From positions 62,001 to 126,000 of the forward strand of contig WION01000138.1 of the NCBI GenBank assembly GCA_015039365.1: a stretch of DNA of 64,000 nt, written 5' to 3'. The translations under genes and the position numbers were made by a program. This document shows, piece after piece, positions 1 to 13,607 of this stretch (the first letter of the stretch is position 1; the number at the start of each line of letters is the position of its first letter). The notes below the pieces were generated by a model, which was not told the DNA's origin, made no database searches, and worked only from the letters and a program-made list of their open reading frames with translations. This DNA is from Amanita rubescens. Lineage: Eukaryota; Basidiomycota; Agaricomycetes; Agaricales; Amanitaceae.

Positions 1-73
1 ACGAGAACGTTTGCTTCCAGCCTCGTTTATCGGTACCGCTCTTGCTTGCAAGACGACGCGTCTCCTGCGGAGT

Positions 74-207
74 CTTAAATGACCTATGCCAGTCTAATGG
101 TGCATGTGTCACGGTCCAGAATGGATATAACGATGACGGTCTCAAATGACCTATGCCAGTCTAATGGTGCATGTGCCACAGTCCAGAATGGATATAACGA
201 TGACGAT
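74..207. repeat. 67-bp tandem direct repeat, two copies
   Basis: Two adjacent copies of a 67-bp unit, about 74-140 and 141-207, differ at only a few bases. Each holds the words GACCTATGCCAG and GTCCAGAATGGATATAACG. No gene around it is recognised. A recent local duplication is the simplest reading. Confidence 0.85.
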
Positions 208-1273
208 TCATATGATTTCATTGAAATTATACGTTCAAAATCTACACCATATACCTTAGCTCGTAATGAGTTTAAGGTAGCGGCAGGGGTTTTCCTCGTA
301 ATGCATGCCTTCGGGGTGCATTTGATGCATGGCTTGCGAGCATGCATCGAGGTCCGCACAATTTTTTGCGTTTGTCTTCTTCGCGAAGACTTTTGTTACC
401 TTGTATACTTTAGAGCTTGTAATAGACGTCCTAAAATTGAAGTTATTGTCATATTGATTATTAGTGCGCGGCGAAGGAGGATTTGCACAGGGTCTTACCT
501 GAAAAGTTTTCCACCATTTGAACAAGATGGGTAACGGCAGTTACTACACTCATTCGACAGCAACTTGTTCCTAGGCGCGCTTGCTTTATTGGGTTCTCCG
601 CGTGGATAGGTATCCGAGAACAGATGAATCCAAAGAAGCCATGTCTTGAGAAGCAGTATTCTTGAGTGTTTCTTATCGTCGGCCAAGGATTTGAGAATAT
701 CTCCAAAGGTGAGCGCTTTGTCACCATGGCGAGATCAGGCACTTTGAAACAAGTCCGAGGCTATGCTTTACAGAGTTATTCTGATACGCAGGGGCGGCGG
801 CAAGCTTCTTGATTGCTCAGCTCAAGTACAATTGCTGACAAAAAACATCACTGGCCCTTGATCATCATTGCCGACGCCGATCGCTGCCTTTCAATTGCCG
901 ATTGCGCGATTGCGTCGCGACTCGGGAGATTAAATTACTGCTTCAGTTCAGCAGTGGGTGATGTATTTACCTGCCGAATCGGACGCTGAACCTGCTGCTC
1001 CCGACTCTACCCTTATCATCTCGCTCTCGTATACACATGTTCAATGCAATGTAAAACCTTGCAGCCCACGAACTTTGTATAATATGTCCCGCGACTCGGA
1101 GTGAAGCTCGGTTACTCAGCATCCCACAACGCAATGCGGTAAGCGTACATGCTGATCTCGTCTAACTATTGTCTGACTCAGGGATTATTCATCGTCGCAA
1201 GACGATAACCATGTATATAAAGACTATTCATTCTTCGGAGCGCGGAAGCGAACTGCATTCACCCCTACTGCAA
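208..1273. other. 5' stretch without recognisable gene
   Basis: Only short overlapping reading frames on both strands, none resembling a known family. The last few hundred bases presumably hold the promoter and 5' UTR of the oxidoreductase gene starting at 1274. Nothing else supportable is seen. Confidence 0.5.
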
Positions 1274-2550
<1,277 letters not shown>

Positions 2551-3148
2551 CAAAGTATACCCTATCGTGCATTGTACCTATAGACTATATGTACCTAGAA
2601 CTAATAAGGAGCGGATGTACGATTCAGTTCCCATCTGTTCACCTGGCTGAGGAACGATAACGGGCGTGAACAGGTAATATGGCACATGGTTATATATATA
2701 TGACCCTAGTGTAATGCGCAGAACACCTGAAGGTCTAGACTCGCATCGCAGATCCAAGATAATAGGTAACAACCTGCTAGTCCAAGATTTGCAATGATGA
2801 ATATCACATAGTGTATGTATTAAAGCCGACAGATGGATAAAAATACATATATACAGACCAATAGATGCCTATCTGATCATGAATTACATACATGGCGGCG
2901 AAGGAATTAAGTCTTGAATATATACCATAGTTGCCTTGTCAGCACCCTGCGTCACAGATGTGGTAAAATCGTAAATGAACCAATCCGAGAAAAGCTTAGT
3001 CTCGAATCTAGTGCGTAAAACAATAAGGACGGTGAGATAAAGGTACGGGATTTCCTTAGAAACGACGACATTCGCGCAGCGTGTCGTAACGTGCGATAGC
3101 TGATAGGAGGGGACCTAGTAAACCACCGGGTTCACGCGATGGTTATTT
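2551..3148. other. Intergenic, convergent 3' ends
   Basis: AT-rich stretch between the 3' ends of the oxidoreductase (+) and the membrane protein (-). It has a short TATATATATA run near 2692. It presumably holds both terminators, but no gene is supportable. Confidence 0.5.
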
Positions 3149-4589
3149 CTATGTATCGTTAGCCATCGTGAGGGTCTCGCGCCCAAAAATCTCGTCCTTC
3201 TTGCGCGAGAACCTTGACTGTTGAAATGTAGCGCTGCTTGAGTCACCGGAAACAATAGCGTTCGACAACTGAGGGTTTGCCGCAAATTGCATGCCGGTAA
3301 GTTCGCGAGAGACTTCGTCGGTCTCCCACAAGGACCTGTGTAGTTCGACGAGAACCACGATTGCTGTAGGGTACATGCCCTAGAAGCTCATTAAAAACGA
3401 TAATGACCAATTTTGCAGCAAACTTACAAAGGCTTGTTGAATTATCGCGTTGACGACTTCCCAAGCGATTGGAGATCCAGGACTGTACCCTGCATAGATT
3501 GGGACGGCTTGAAGAGTCTATAATAGTCATAAGTTTCGGTGGGGAGATATGCAAATTGGAGATAATCACATATATGGTCAAATATAGTAAGCCAGACTCG
3601 ACCAAAAGAACCATGATCTTTTCAGCTTGCACTTCTTTCCTGGCAGAACCCAGGTACTTTTTCATAGTGCGTCGAAGACTCCTGTGGATGTGACTCATCA
3701 AGACAAGATCGATCAAATCAAGTGCACGACACCAACCACGCCCTCAAAAAGATGAGAATTGTGCAAATGATGTTTGTCGCATACGACAGAGAGAAACTTG
3801 ACATATCGGCTTTGGCGCACGACGCAGCCCCCTGCGATGAAACAGAATTTCCGGGATCTAAAAAACCCCATTTAGTTTTGATATCGCAGCCCAACTCGTA
3901 CACGCCCGCAACTGAGATTGGGTTGCAATTAATGTAATGCCTCATGCGATCCAAAAGACCAACGTACGGGTAGAGCCGAGCCACGTAAGGAAAGGTATGA
4001 TGACGAAAACTCTTTTCCCATAGTAGATAGAGTATGTTCTCCACAGGACGACTGTATCCCCAAGGATGAGCTTGAAATCGTGACGTAAGAATAATGCACG
4101 TTGAACATGGGTTAAGCGTACCATGAACACAAACAATATCTCCCCTGTCCACGTCAAAACTGTTGTTTTGTCATTTGCACTCGCTATCCGTTGCCGGAAG
4201 ACATCCGGATCCAAGCTCGAGTTATTCATGAAGATGACCTTGAGCCGCTCGATGATATCTGCGATATCCATTGCGAAAAACAAGCTGGACCCCGCGAACA
4301 TAAGAAGCGTTATGCACAGCAGGTAGATTTTCCATGGAGATCGAAGTCCACCTCGGCTGAGAAAGAGGTTAAAATTGGCTTCGTTGTACCAAGTCGAAAA
4401 CATACTATAGGATGATGGTGGATGCGGAGATGAGCAAGAGATAGGCGCCTAATGACAAATCAATCGACACTTCTCCACCTTGCTTGCCATCCACAAACCA
4501 TAGAAAGCAGCCTCAAATGCGATACGGGTTACTTTGATAATGAGAGTGAGCCCAAGGTCAGACAGTACACCAGAGTCGCTGCTGGACAT
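3149..4589 (-). CDS. Multi-pass membrane protein of a basidiomycete family
   Basis: Predicted polytopic (about seven-helix) membrane protein of unknown function. I recognise the type from two signatures: ILGDTVVLWRTYSIYYGKR in the middle and GMYPTAIVVLVELHRSLW near the C-terminus, both frequent in uncharacterised Agaricomycete membrane proteins. Reading from the ATG at 4589 (MSSSDSGVLSD), at least seven exons splice with introns of about 40-60 nt: short exons near 4470-4410, a long helix-rich exon around 4340-4120, then 4090-3960, 3910-3750, 3715-3580, 3525-3430 and the last exon from 3390 to the stop at 3149. Hydrophobic stretches alternate with short loops, including IYLLCITLLMFAGSSLFFAM and VFVIIPFLTWLG. 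The tail is polar, Ser-rich and probably cytoplasmic. Receptor or transporter roles are both possible; neither is shown. Confidence 0.75.
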
Positions 4590-5459
4590 TGGGTTTCGCC
4601 CGAATTTTGCCGCTACGTGCTTGAATAGCGGTAGGGAGGAGTAATAGGAAAGCGATTTGGTGGCACTGGGTGGGGATAGAAGAAACGTCAGCCTCGCGCG
4701 GGCGGTATTAAACGAGTTTAAAATAGACGAGTTCCGTACTTGTGTGTCGACAGGGCCCAATAAATGGCTTGGAGTCGCTTCCCGTCACTACACCCTGCGA
4801 CACCCGACCCATTCCTTACGTCGGCCCTTTTGACAAGTGGAATAGAAGCGGCCCAAGTTCCATAACAGGTGGTTGGGTCTCAGGATGAGATGTTATAATC
4901 AATACTTACGCAGCATTCCCAGAAGGGCAGTAGTGGGAATTCTTATTCAAATGGACTTGAATATAATCATTTGTTCACGCTGAAAAGAGCAGGCTGTGGT
5001 GCACCGCTATAGAGGCGCGTATTCAGGCCTGGCTTGCATGGGACATTTAATGATGCTCACCAGGGAGCAGCTACGGAGTTGGCAACGGTTGAACACGTGT
5101 TACGTTACATGGCGAAAAACGCCGGGAAATGCACAAGGACGATGCCAAAAATGGCTTAGCTCACTTTAGGTAATAGCCCGATCTGGACGGGCAGTGTCGG
5201 AATGTACGGTATTCTTCGGAATTGGGCAGATTCTGTGAGATATGTAAGGGAGGTATGCTGCTACTACTAGCGTACGTGTGATGGATGCAGGGACTCCGCT
5301 TCAACAACCTAGACGGACGTGTCCGTCTAAATTTAGAAATGCAGAGTAGCATCAGTTGTGCTACGCGGACAGCTGTTACTGGCAGCCTAAAGCTTAATTC
5401 CAAGTATTCCCTTATACAAAGTCCACAAGTGTAAACAAGTTCGTCCTCGGCTGATGCCA
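4590..5459. other. Intergenic region
   Basis: Promoter side of the membrane protein gene and 3' side of the next minus-strand gene. A 99-codon minus frame at 5161-5460 has no family signal and lies directly past the stop of the upstream gene, so it is most likely 3' UTR. Confidence 0.45.
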
Positions 5460-7011
5460 TTAGACCTTCCCCATCATCTTTTTGCCTTCCATAATCTTAT
5501 CCTGATTATTCCCAAGTTTGCCGCTTAGCACTTTTATCTCGCCTCTTATCTTATCCAGGAAACTGATCTTCCGCGGAGAAGCACAATCTGTGCTGTTGGC
5601 CATGTCCTTGGTAACCGGCGCGCCTTCTTTAGGATCGGAAACGTTAGTGGTTTCAGCCGCTTCTTGAAGTCCTGTTGCCTTGTCCACTTCGGCCGTCGGG
5701 TATTCCCGTGGATTCTTTCGACTTGCTACGTCACTAGATGCTTGAAACGTGTCCGTGGCATTCACGACCGGAAGGCCGTCCTTCTGAATCTCTGGTATCG
5801 TTTCCTGGGTTGTCCGTCCTGCAATGATATCATTGTCCGTTTCTGCACTTCCACCTTTTAGCGATTGTCCATCAGGCCCGCGTCTAAACCAAGCAGGAAA
5901 TTCTTCCGAAAATGGTTGCTCGGAATCAATATCAGTGACGTTCGCTTGGCCATCGCCATTGCGAACCCTCTGCTGATGGAAGTATAGTGGTGAACTCTTC
6001 CATGGGCTTGCGTCGCCCGCGAACCGTGACACCCGGCGTTCTGAGCTGGACGATTGAACCTCCTGAAGCACAACTATTATAACAATTTCTGACGTGGATT
6101 GGAACAGGACGCACCTCTCTTGCCTGGGATGAAGTGAATCGAGGCGCTCGTGAGAGGGTTGAAGTATCGTTTACTCCTGGTTGCACTGATTCACCGAAGT
6201 CCATCTGTCCTCCATTGGCGACTCCATCGCGGGCTTTGACGAGATCGTTTATCCCGTTCTTGGTTTTTAAGGTTCTGAGTGGCAAGGCCATATTTTGCAT
6301 GGAGGATGTCGTGTCGCTTAGGAGGGACTCAGGGGTTTCCTCCGCCTCGATATTAAGCGTCGGGTCTAAAAAATGAGGGGTCCGAAGGCTGAGTAAGGTA
6401 CGTCTCGGCAAAAATATATATATTTACCTTGTTTGTGATCAACCGCGGCGGATGAAGCGCGTCGGTTCAGAGGAGAGATCTGATAGTGAAACCAAGTGCG
6501 CACCTGTTGACCCCTTTTCTCGGCGGTCTCGACCTGTGGAATCTGGCAGGTAAAGGTGACCGTCGAGTGCTAGTTTAAAGGCTCTTACATTCGGAGGCTC
6601 TGACATCCTGTGATTCTGTCAAACGGACTTGATTAGATACGCAACGCGTAGAGAATGACACTCACCTGAACGACGCGCCATTCCCTCTGCAATAATTCGC
6701 CGCTCTTGTTCATTTGAATTCATAAGGACATCAGTTAAGCCGCGAGGCCTGGGTTCATTGTTAGGTGTCATAGGCCGCTGTATATCCATGGAACGAATTG
6801 GTGTGTCTGTTGACCTGCCGTCTACAACAGAGAAAGCGCCTTGTAGGCTTTGTCTAGGGGAATTAAATGAAGTTCGGCAAGACACGAATCCCTGGTCTTT
6901 ATTTACCCCCGCATCAGGACTGGTCGTAAACCTTGTGTTTGTCTTCCAGTCCTGAGCAGTCTCGGAGGTGAATGCCCTACCGATGAGTCTCGGAGTTCGC
7001 CACAGCATCAT
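5460..7011 (-). CDS. Unknown protein, largely disordered, six exons
   Basis: Not recognised with confidence. My model has exons 7011-6666, 6599-6589, 6542-6504, 6479-6428, 6365-6115 and 6062-5460. Phases agree throughout and give about 433 aa. The protein is polar and low in complexity, rich in Ser, Thr, Pro, Glu and Asp, and probably disordered. The exception is a helical, Lys-rich C-terminus (ISFLDKIRGEIKVLSGKLG and a following KMMGK) that looks conserved and may be the functional part. There is no signal peptide or membrane helix. It lies 230 bp downstream of the DML1 stop, on the same strand. Weak points are the 11-nt second exon and the start ATG, chosen as the first in the open frame. 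The coding nature is well supported by the long open terminal exons; the function is unknown. Confidence 0.65.
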
Positions 7012-7241
7012 GGTAGGGTATGGAAGAGTCGCAAATGTCTAACATTCCAAAACCCGGCGCTCAAAACATAGTGTGACTCGGATGTCACATAATCATCGAT
7101 CGTATTGAGGTTGTTGTCGTCGTCGGGTGGAAGGACACTGCGTGAAGGTAGAGGCAGTAGCATTGACGACATGTGCACTAGATTGAGCCAGGTGTGGACA
7201 CCTTACAGTGATGATCATCTACTGTAGAGGTACGACGCAGC

Positions 7242-9260
7242 CTAGCCAATCTCGTCATTGTTGACCGGATAACTGTCATGCATTGTCCAAAGGTCGTTTT
7301 CCAGTTCCCTCAACTCGTCTGTTTCCAATCCTACATCCACGCCACCACGGCGAAGAGTATTGTGGATATATTCCGCATATCCGGAAAACATTTGTGCCGT
7401 CCCTGTGTTATTAGAAATAGAGGACAGAACGGATACAGCTGGAGGTGCATCTTTCCCGATGAACGGAGAAGCAACGAAATCCGAATCCCGGATCATTGCA
7501 GGGTACGATGATGGCAAAGGGTATGCAAAGGCATGAGTGCTTTAGCCGAAGGGGACCGGTTAGGCAGAATAGAGCCAAATTCAGGGCGCGCTTGCCTGGA
7601 TACGGATGTTCCCTTCATCTTGGCCTCCAAGGACCAGTGCGCGTATCTTTCGAGCAACGGAGGCGAAAAGCCTCGTGTTACATCTATCCGTGACAATTCT
7701 TCCGCACCCTAAACAGCCCTGATTACTAAGGCTGTCAATAAAGGTGCGAACTTACATGTAGAGATTCATTTGCAGAAAAGTTAAATTGTTGAGTATCAAA
7801 TGCTGTGGAGATTGACACCGGGAAGCATCCACTGAGCTGGCAGAATGGGCCTACTCCGTCTCGCCTAACCCGAGCACAGAAATCAGGTATAGTATTGCGA
7901 TATCTGTCCATTCTTTAACTGCATTTCAGGGGTCATAGTGATGGTGGGAATCGGAACTACGGACCGGAGGGAAAGGGTCGACGATTCAAGGTGGGTTGAT
8001 ATCACGGCTGACGCTCGGTGTATACTATTTTGCTGGACGGCAATCATCGTGAATGCGATATGGCGAAATCACCGACACTCACATTCATACCGACCAAGTG
8101 CGGGTTACGGTCCGACTGCCATGCCATTGGATTTTGAATCGGAAGGTTCATTGTAACCATTTCGCTTAGACTGCGTAGATAGAGCGCATCATTAATGATG
8201 GTCCTAACTTGCACCTAGCACATCGGTGAGGTTATGAAACGAATACGCAGTCAGCTTACACCGAGGTTGTCCGCAATATTAAACGATGCGGTCGATAGGA
8301 TGGGCACGGCCAGGGACGAAGCTTTGGAAAACTCGTCGCGAAAAGTAGTCAGGAACGTGTTCGTGAAGCCACCAAAAGTGTCAACGTCGTTCATAACATG
8401 TAATCCCTGGAACATCACAACAAGTTGAACGCTTGATAGGAGTATACTCTACCTGGAAATAATCACATTCTTCAAGGAACAGTCGCACCGACCCGTCCAT
8501 GAGGGAGGTGTCCTACAAACGCAGACATCAATGACAAATATAGAACCTCGTAATTGAACTTACTTCATTGTAACGAGAGAATAATCCGGACCCACCCCCC
8601 CAGTCTCCGCATTCCAATTCCCCGTATACAGGGTCAGGAACGGGCTGAATGGACCTGGGAGAATAAAATACACGACTAAAATCGGACCAGTACCGGATAT
8701 CTTGAAATGAATATTCGTCGCCGTTGTCGGTCTGTGCGGTTTCCGGATCACTGGTCTCCTCGAGCTTGACATGATATTTGCTTTTTGAAATGGTTGTCTG
8801 TCGATGTTGCTCGATGCCATCATTCCTAGAAAAGTCGTTAATGACGGATACCCATGCACACGGGTGCGACTTACCAAAGCGGATCTCCGAGCTCTGCATC
8901 AACCTCCTCGTTGCCTAATGCATTGTTTTTTGCCAGCGTCCCAAAGTTGCCTGATCATATCGATCAGGCGATACCAATGAATCATCAATGAGGTAAAGAC
9001 TGACTTTTTCGATCAAAAAGGAGCACTCTAGGGCAGTAAATGGATTGTCCCTATGTCTTCATGGGGACCTGAGTCGTCAGGAGGACGAAAACAAGGGTGC
9101 AAACCGTTGGGCCGTGCAAAACCTCCTTGAACGACACGTCATGCCGAATTGTGGAATTTTCCGATTCTTCGAATGACAGGTACGTTTCTTGGGTGTTCCA
9201 AAAGTGAGTTCCGATGTAATTAGCTAAAGATCCAGCCTGTATGTACAATATCTCCTTCAT
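7242..9260 (-). CDS. DML1: Misato-family tubulin-like protein
   Basis: Misato/DML1 proteins are tubulin-related and act in mitochondrial distribution and partitioning. The first exon (9260-9123) begins MKEILYIQAGSLANYIGTHF, the family's N-terminal hallmark (a degenerate tubulin start). Later exons give CPRVLLFDRKSNFGTL, YWSDFSRVFYSPRSIQPVPD, RLFLEECDYFQ followed by GLHVMNDVDTFGGFTNTFL (position of the tubulin nucleotide loop), and a C-terminus RRGGVDVGLETDELRELENDLW, all typical. About nine exons give roughly 450 aa, the usual size. One joint is unresolved: around 7530-7545 the frame ending in the NRSPSAK region does not connect by a normal intron to the frame beginning HAFAYPLPSSYP. Either an intron of about 100 nt (donor near 7640) removes the intervening codons, or there is a frameshift. 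Stop at 7242. Confidence 0.85.
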
Positions 9261-9974
9261 CTGACAGGGGAGAAATGTGGCGAATTTGTAACTGTTGTGA
9301 CGTTGTGATTCACGTGGTCCCCTTGTTTTATTTTATTTTATTTTTTATGGTGCAACTCTTTTTCTTCGCGTATGTTCAACAACGTACATTTGCTCAACCT
9401 TACCCGAGCAACAACTCCTCCGATTTTTCATATGAATAAGAAAAAAATGCGTCTGGCTTACGTGGCCAACACGCGCTTGCTTTTTCTCCTCGCGGACGTT
9501 ATTGTATGTGCCTTGCCCATCGGAACTCCGAGAACACGGTCAAAAATAAATTCATATATCCACCGTTCATCTAATCTCCAGTGCAAGCGGAACGCATTGT
9601 GATAAAAGAGACCAGCACCCGTCACTCGCCTATCTACGCCTATCTGCAACAGGTGATGCGGCACGAGGCTAGATTATCTCGTCCATCCAGGAGGCTGTGG
9701 GCGCCCGATATGCAGTCAGGATGTTCGTCAAATGTGACAAGTCGTTTATTGTTACGTGATCTCATGTTCTAAGATGTCTTACTTTTAGTTGACGCATTAT
9801 CCCGTGAAAGGCTAGCACATGCGCCGTTTTAGCTGCCAAGATCAACGGACTTACGGACGTTAAGACTTAAAAAGCTTTTGTAGCTCAATAACGTATTTGG
9901 TTAGGTCATTGGATGGAATATGCCACTCGAGATCCATTATACTGTAAAGCTATACATCTACATGCATCAAAAAT
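9261..9974. other. Intergenic region with a short TTTTA run
   Basis: Promoter side of DML1 and 3' side of the Gti1/Pac2 gene. A short (TTTTA)n-like run lies near 9324-9348. Reading frames here are short and unlike any family. Confidence 0.45.
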
Positions 9975-11170
9975 TTATAGAACGACGCGTAGCTTGTCAA
10001 GCGCTCTACGGTCTTCCGGGGTCAAAGGGGCGTAAGAAGACGGGGATGAAGCAGTGTTGCGTGGAGGTTTTAGTTGAGGTAGTGCAAGAGCCGAATTTCG
10101 TTTCGCAGGGTCACGACTGTCGTTAATAGGAGGAAGGATGTTGGTTCGACCTTGGGGAAAGGGAAGATGTCTCCCGTGCATCAGGGCAGCAGTCATTAGT
10201 GATGGCGACGTTCCATTTGATGCATGCGGGCTTCTGGGTGGACTCGGATACTGTCCAACTGGTGACAACGGCGAACCGTGTCCTGATTCTTCCTGAAACT
10301 CGCTGTCATCGGAATAATAAGAATAGCGGTCGCTTCTTGCAGTCGACGTTTTGCTGTTCAGAAAGATGCCCTGTGGGACGCGGATGGTGCGCAGATAGTC
10401 GTAGCTCTCTATCACCGGCAAGTGCATATAGTCGTTCCCCTGGTCACCCTTGTCAATTTTTTATGTATATTGGTGAAAGAAATGTCCTATACCGAAAAAT
10501 ATGCGACAACATGCCATTTCCGGGTCTCACCAGTTTCAGGGAAGTTTACTGTTGCCGAGTACGTTTGCTTCGTAAGTCCGTTTGGTTTCGAAGGCCGGTC
10601 TTTGCGCCTCACTGGTGGCGGTATGACGGCATTAGGATCTGACGCTCTTCGTGCTCTAGATATATCCGTTAGTTGGGGCGATAAGCGTATTTGGAAATTA
10701 CGCAAACCCACCTGCGTGCTGCCTTTGCATCTCTTTCTTCCTGCGTGGTCTCAATCTTTTCTTCGTAGAAGAGGTAATCACCTCTCATTCTACTTTGGGA
10801 CCTAACGCGGAATGTTCAGTTTCCCGATGTGATCGCGAATGAAAACTCCTTTACCAACGTCGGCCATCCGTCCATCTCAGAAGACCACCTTCGTCTTGGG
10901 CTTCCTCCCATACGTAAACATGACCACTCCTAAGTTCCTCTCGCTCGCTGGAGAGGAGACGTCGTTTGATGAGTGGTAGCAGATTTCGCCTCACGGCTTC
11001 CAAGACAACATGCGCATCATGAGCGTCTCGGATATCTGCAAAGCATTACATTAACAATAATGTTTGATGCATTCTGCATAACAGCATTATGGTAACTCAC
11101 GAAGTGATGGATGGGTGATAGTGCCAGTACCGTTGGCCGGGGGGTAAGAGTAAGCAGGTGCAAAAGACAT
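9975..11170 (-). CDS. Gti1/Pac2 (WOPR-domain) transcription regulator
   Basis: Fungal WOPR-domain DNA-binding protein (the family of Wor1, Ryp1, Gti1 and Pac2), which controls morphological switching and development; expected in the nucleus. The first exon starts at 11170 (MSFAPAYSYPPANGTG). Splicing then gives HIRDAHVVLEAVRRNLLP, LRSGHVYVWEE, LLRWTDGRRW, then SQSRMRGDYLFYEEK. These are the core WOPR-a motifs. After a variable Arg/Pro-rich spacer comes KPNGLTKQTYSATV, the WOPR-b motif. The C-terminal exon (about 10427-9975) is Ser/Pro-rich and disordered, ending LTPEDRRALDKLRVVL. Five exons give about 310 aa, short compared with many Wor1 proteins but with both DNA-binding boxes. The start ATG sits well upstream of the first conserved box, as is usual. 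Confidence 0.9.
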
Positions 11171-13607
11171 CTGGGGAGGGGACATTCAAAGTATGTGATA
11201 GAACCATACGCTTATATCAATGTTGAAGCATGCAGTGACGTTAAAGTCACCAGGATTTCGGCAACTTGACGGAAAGAGAACGCCAGCGAATTGCGTTTTT
11301 CATAACCTGATTAGAAAATGTTTAATTGCACCGTGTATGCATGAATGTCCCGGAGCATCATGACAATGACGCCACGGATCTGGGATACTTTAATCGCCTC
11401 CTACGGCCCGGACTTGTGACAGGCGAACCAACATGTGGGGATTACTGCCGATTCTTCGATACAACTGTCGTCGGGGCTTCTACGTGTGAACAGATCTCTA
11501 AGCTTCGCAAATGGTCCAGGGCAGCCGCAGCGACAAGAGCCATCAAAGCTTGTGACTCGAGGCAGACAATATAGACATCAACTCGTTTCTCACAGTTTAA
11601 GCAGAGTAGCTAACGTCAGGGTCGCTCTCAGGGGGATCATCGGTGCACACGCCGTTTTTCTGCTCTGCGCCAGCGTTGCAGAGATACGGTTCTCGGAGTC
11701 AACGCCACAACACATCGCAGTCGATGGCAAATGAAAGGGTGACAGACATCTGCCCCGGAGCGAGCCGTGCGTGAGATCGGAGATGCTTCGGTGCTGCTTC
11801 CGAGCCGATTATCCCACGCACTCATCAATCTATCGCGTGCGTGGCATCAGAAGCATATCCAATCCTAACCACTAGCACGCTGCAAACCTGCAGGCATGCC
11901 TGTGATGACCTAGCGTGCGTTGTCTAAGCTTCTAGCAAAGTCTATCTTGTGGAATTGCACCAAAAGGACGTACACGTTGTGCATGCTAACGTTATATGTC
12001 GTCCATGTGGACCATGAAAAAGTCATTGCCAGCAACCCAGCTTGTTCGCTTCCCATTATAAACCACGTCTCGGGGACCCAGTGGTGCGCTTATTACTAAT
12101 CCTTGATTTCATGCTTGGGCCTAACCCGCATGTCGACAGATTCTGACTGTCTTCTCAAGAAAGAGTGAATGCAAGGACAGAGTACTTACGCATTGTAAGC
12201 AGGAGACATGTGAAAAATGTGGATTTAATCGCACTAGGCGACATTTATTATTGTTCGTCGGAACCCCAAGGGTTTAAGTAACCTTGCTAAACGATTTTGT
12301 CAAAATGAGCGCTCGAGGAGGCTTTATAATTAAGGTTTTCCGATGAATGCCAAAACCCTTGATGGAATGAAATAATTCGCAAGCTGTCTACAACGCTAAA
12401 GGTTTATACAGGAGTAGCTGAACTTTGGACAAGGAAAAGCAACACTCTCACCTTATCAGGAAAATAGTAAATGAAAGAACATGAAGAAGCACCGCGTCGC
12501 AAATATAGTGTCTTTATAGCACTGATAAGTGGTACTTAGCGGGAGAGTCCGGGGAGTTCTGATATACTTTCGGGCTTGCCCGGTGAGCATATTAGCCGAG
12601 GTAGCAAACCCAATAATACGTAACATTATGTTATTAAACTTCTTAGCTCCAAAGTCTTTTCGGGAGAACAACACGCTACTCATAAGCTCGTTAATTCAAT
12701 GCGAAACTTTCTACAACCGATCAGAACGAACCTCCTGGAAAAAAAAAGCGGCAAAAAAATGAACACGAAACGTCAAACGTTCGCGTTTTACATTGGCATA
12801 TACACTTTGGTGTCAAGCTGGACAAAAAAACTGGGTGTTTCAAATGCATATTGCTTTGAGTGGCGGCGGTTGCTAGAGGAATCGTCGAACAGATTTGCGC
12901 GATTGGTAAGTGGGGGGAACGGTTATGATCGGCTTGGGAGTCCAGACTTACAAATAGCATTGGCTAGCCTCGCCTACCAATTGATATTACCCTTCGATGA
13001 AACTGACGTCAGTGTCCAATGACGCGAAACTTCCTTTCAACTTGAGTGCTGATCCGCTATGCATTCCCTTTGTCATGCAAGCGTTAGGAGTCAAACTCTA
13101 TCAATCGATGGACCTGGTCGCATATTGTTAGTGACGCAAGGCGAGTTATCTTGACGCACCTTATCTAGTTCTAATCACGGTGTTTGGTGGCCTAGCGATG
13201 GTAACTTAGCCCCTTGGAACTATTGCCACATCAATGCACGTTATAGTTTGATTTGGATTGCCCTTCCTATACCGTGGCGGGGCCATGTGTAGCACCACGC
13301 TCCGGGGATACCATTGACACGAGTTTGGGACTTCTGGTCTCAAGACTCTTACGTCTTTCAGCGAATGCCAAAATAATAATTAGTGTCTGTGCCTGATACG
13401 ATGTTATGCTATGTAGGGTATGTAGTAATTTACAATGTACAATACGACCTGGTCCATCCTTCACTACATGCAAGCTCAAAGCGCCAAAGTCCTCGACTCT
13501 CTAGTCTTACAGTCCAAGAGATAGAATAGTGAACCAAGAAGGCAGAAAAGCACTGAATGCCAGAGAACCGGCATGAAAAGAAACATCAAGGGCCTTTACG
13601 ATGCCGG
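11171..13607. other. 2.4-kb stretch without recognisable gene
   Basis: Several frames below 110 codons on both strands, mutually overlapping and without family resemblance. Part is presumably the long promoter of the WOPR regulator gene (regulators of this type often have long upstream regions). No RNA gene or transposon could be identified by eye. Confidence 0.5.

Noticed and set aside
1169..1273. Longer N-terminus for the oxidoreductase
   Set aside because: The added residues are not conserved and the family starts at the LFQPFKLGNL motif; the ATG at 1274 fits better.
5161..5460. 99-codon minus frame just downstream of the unknown gene
   Set aside because: No family signal, directly after a stop codon on the same strand; most likely 3' UTR.
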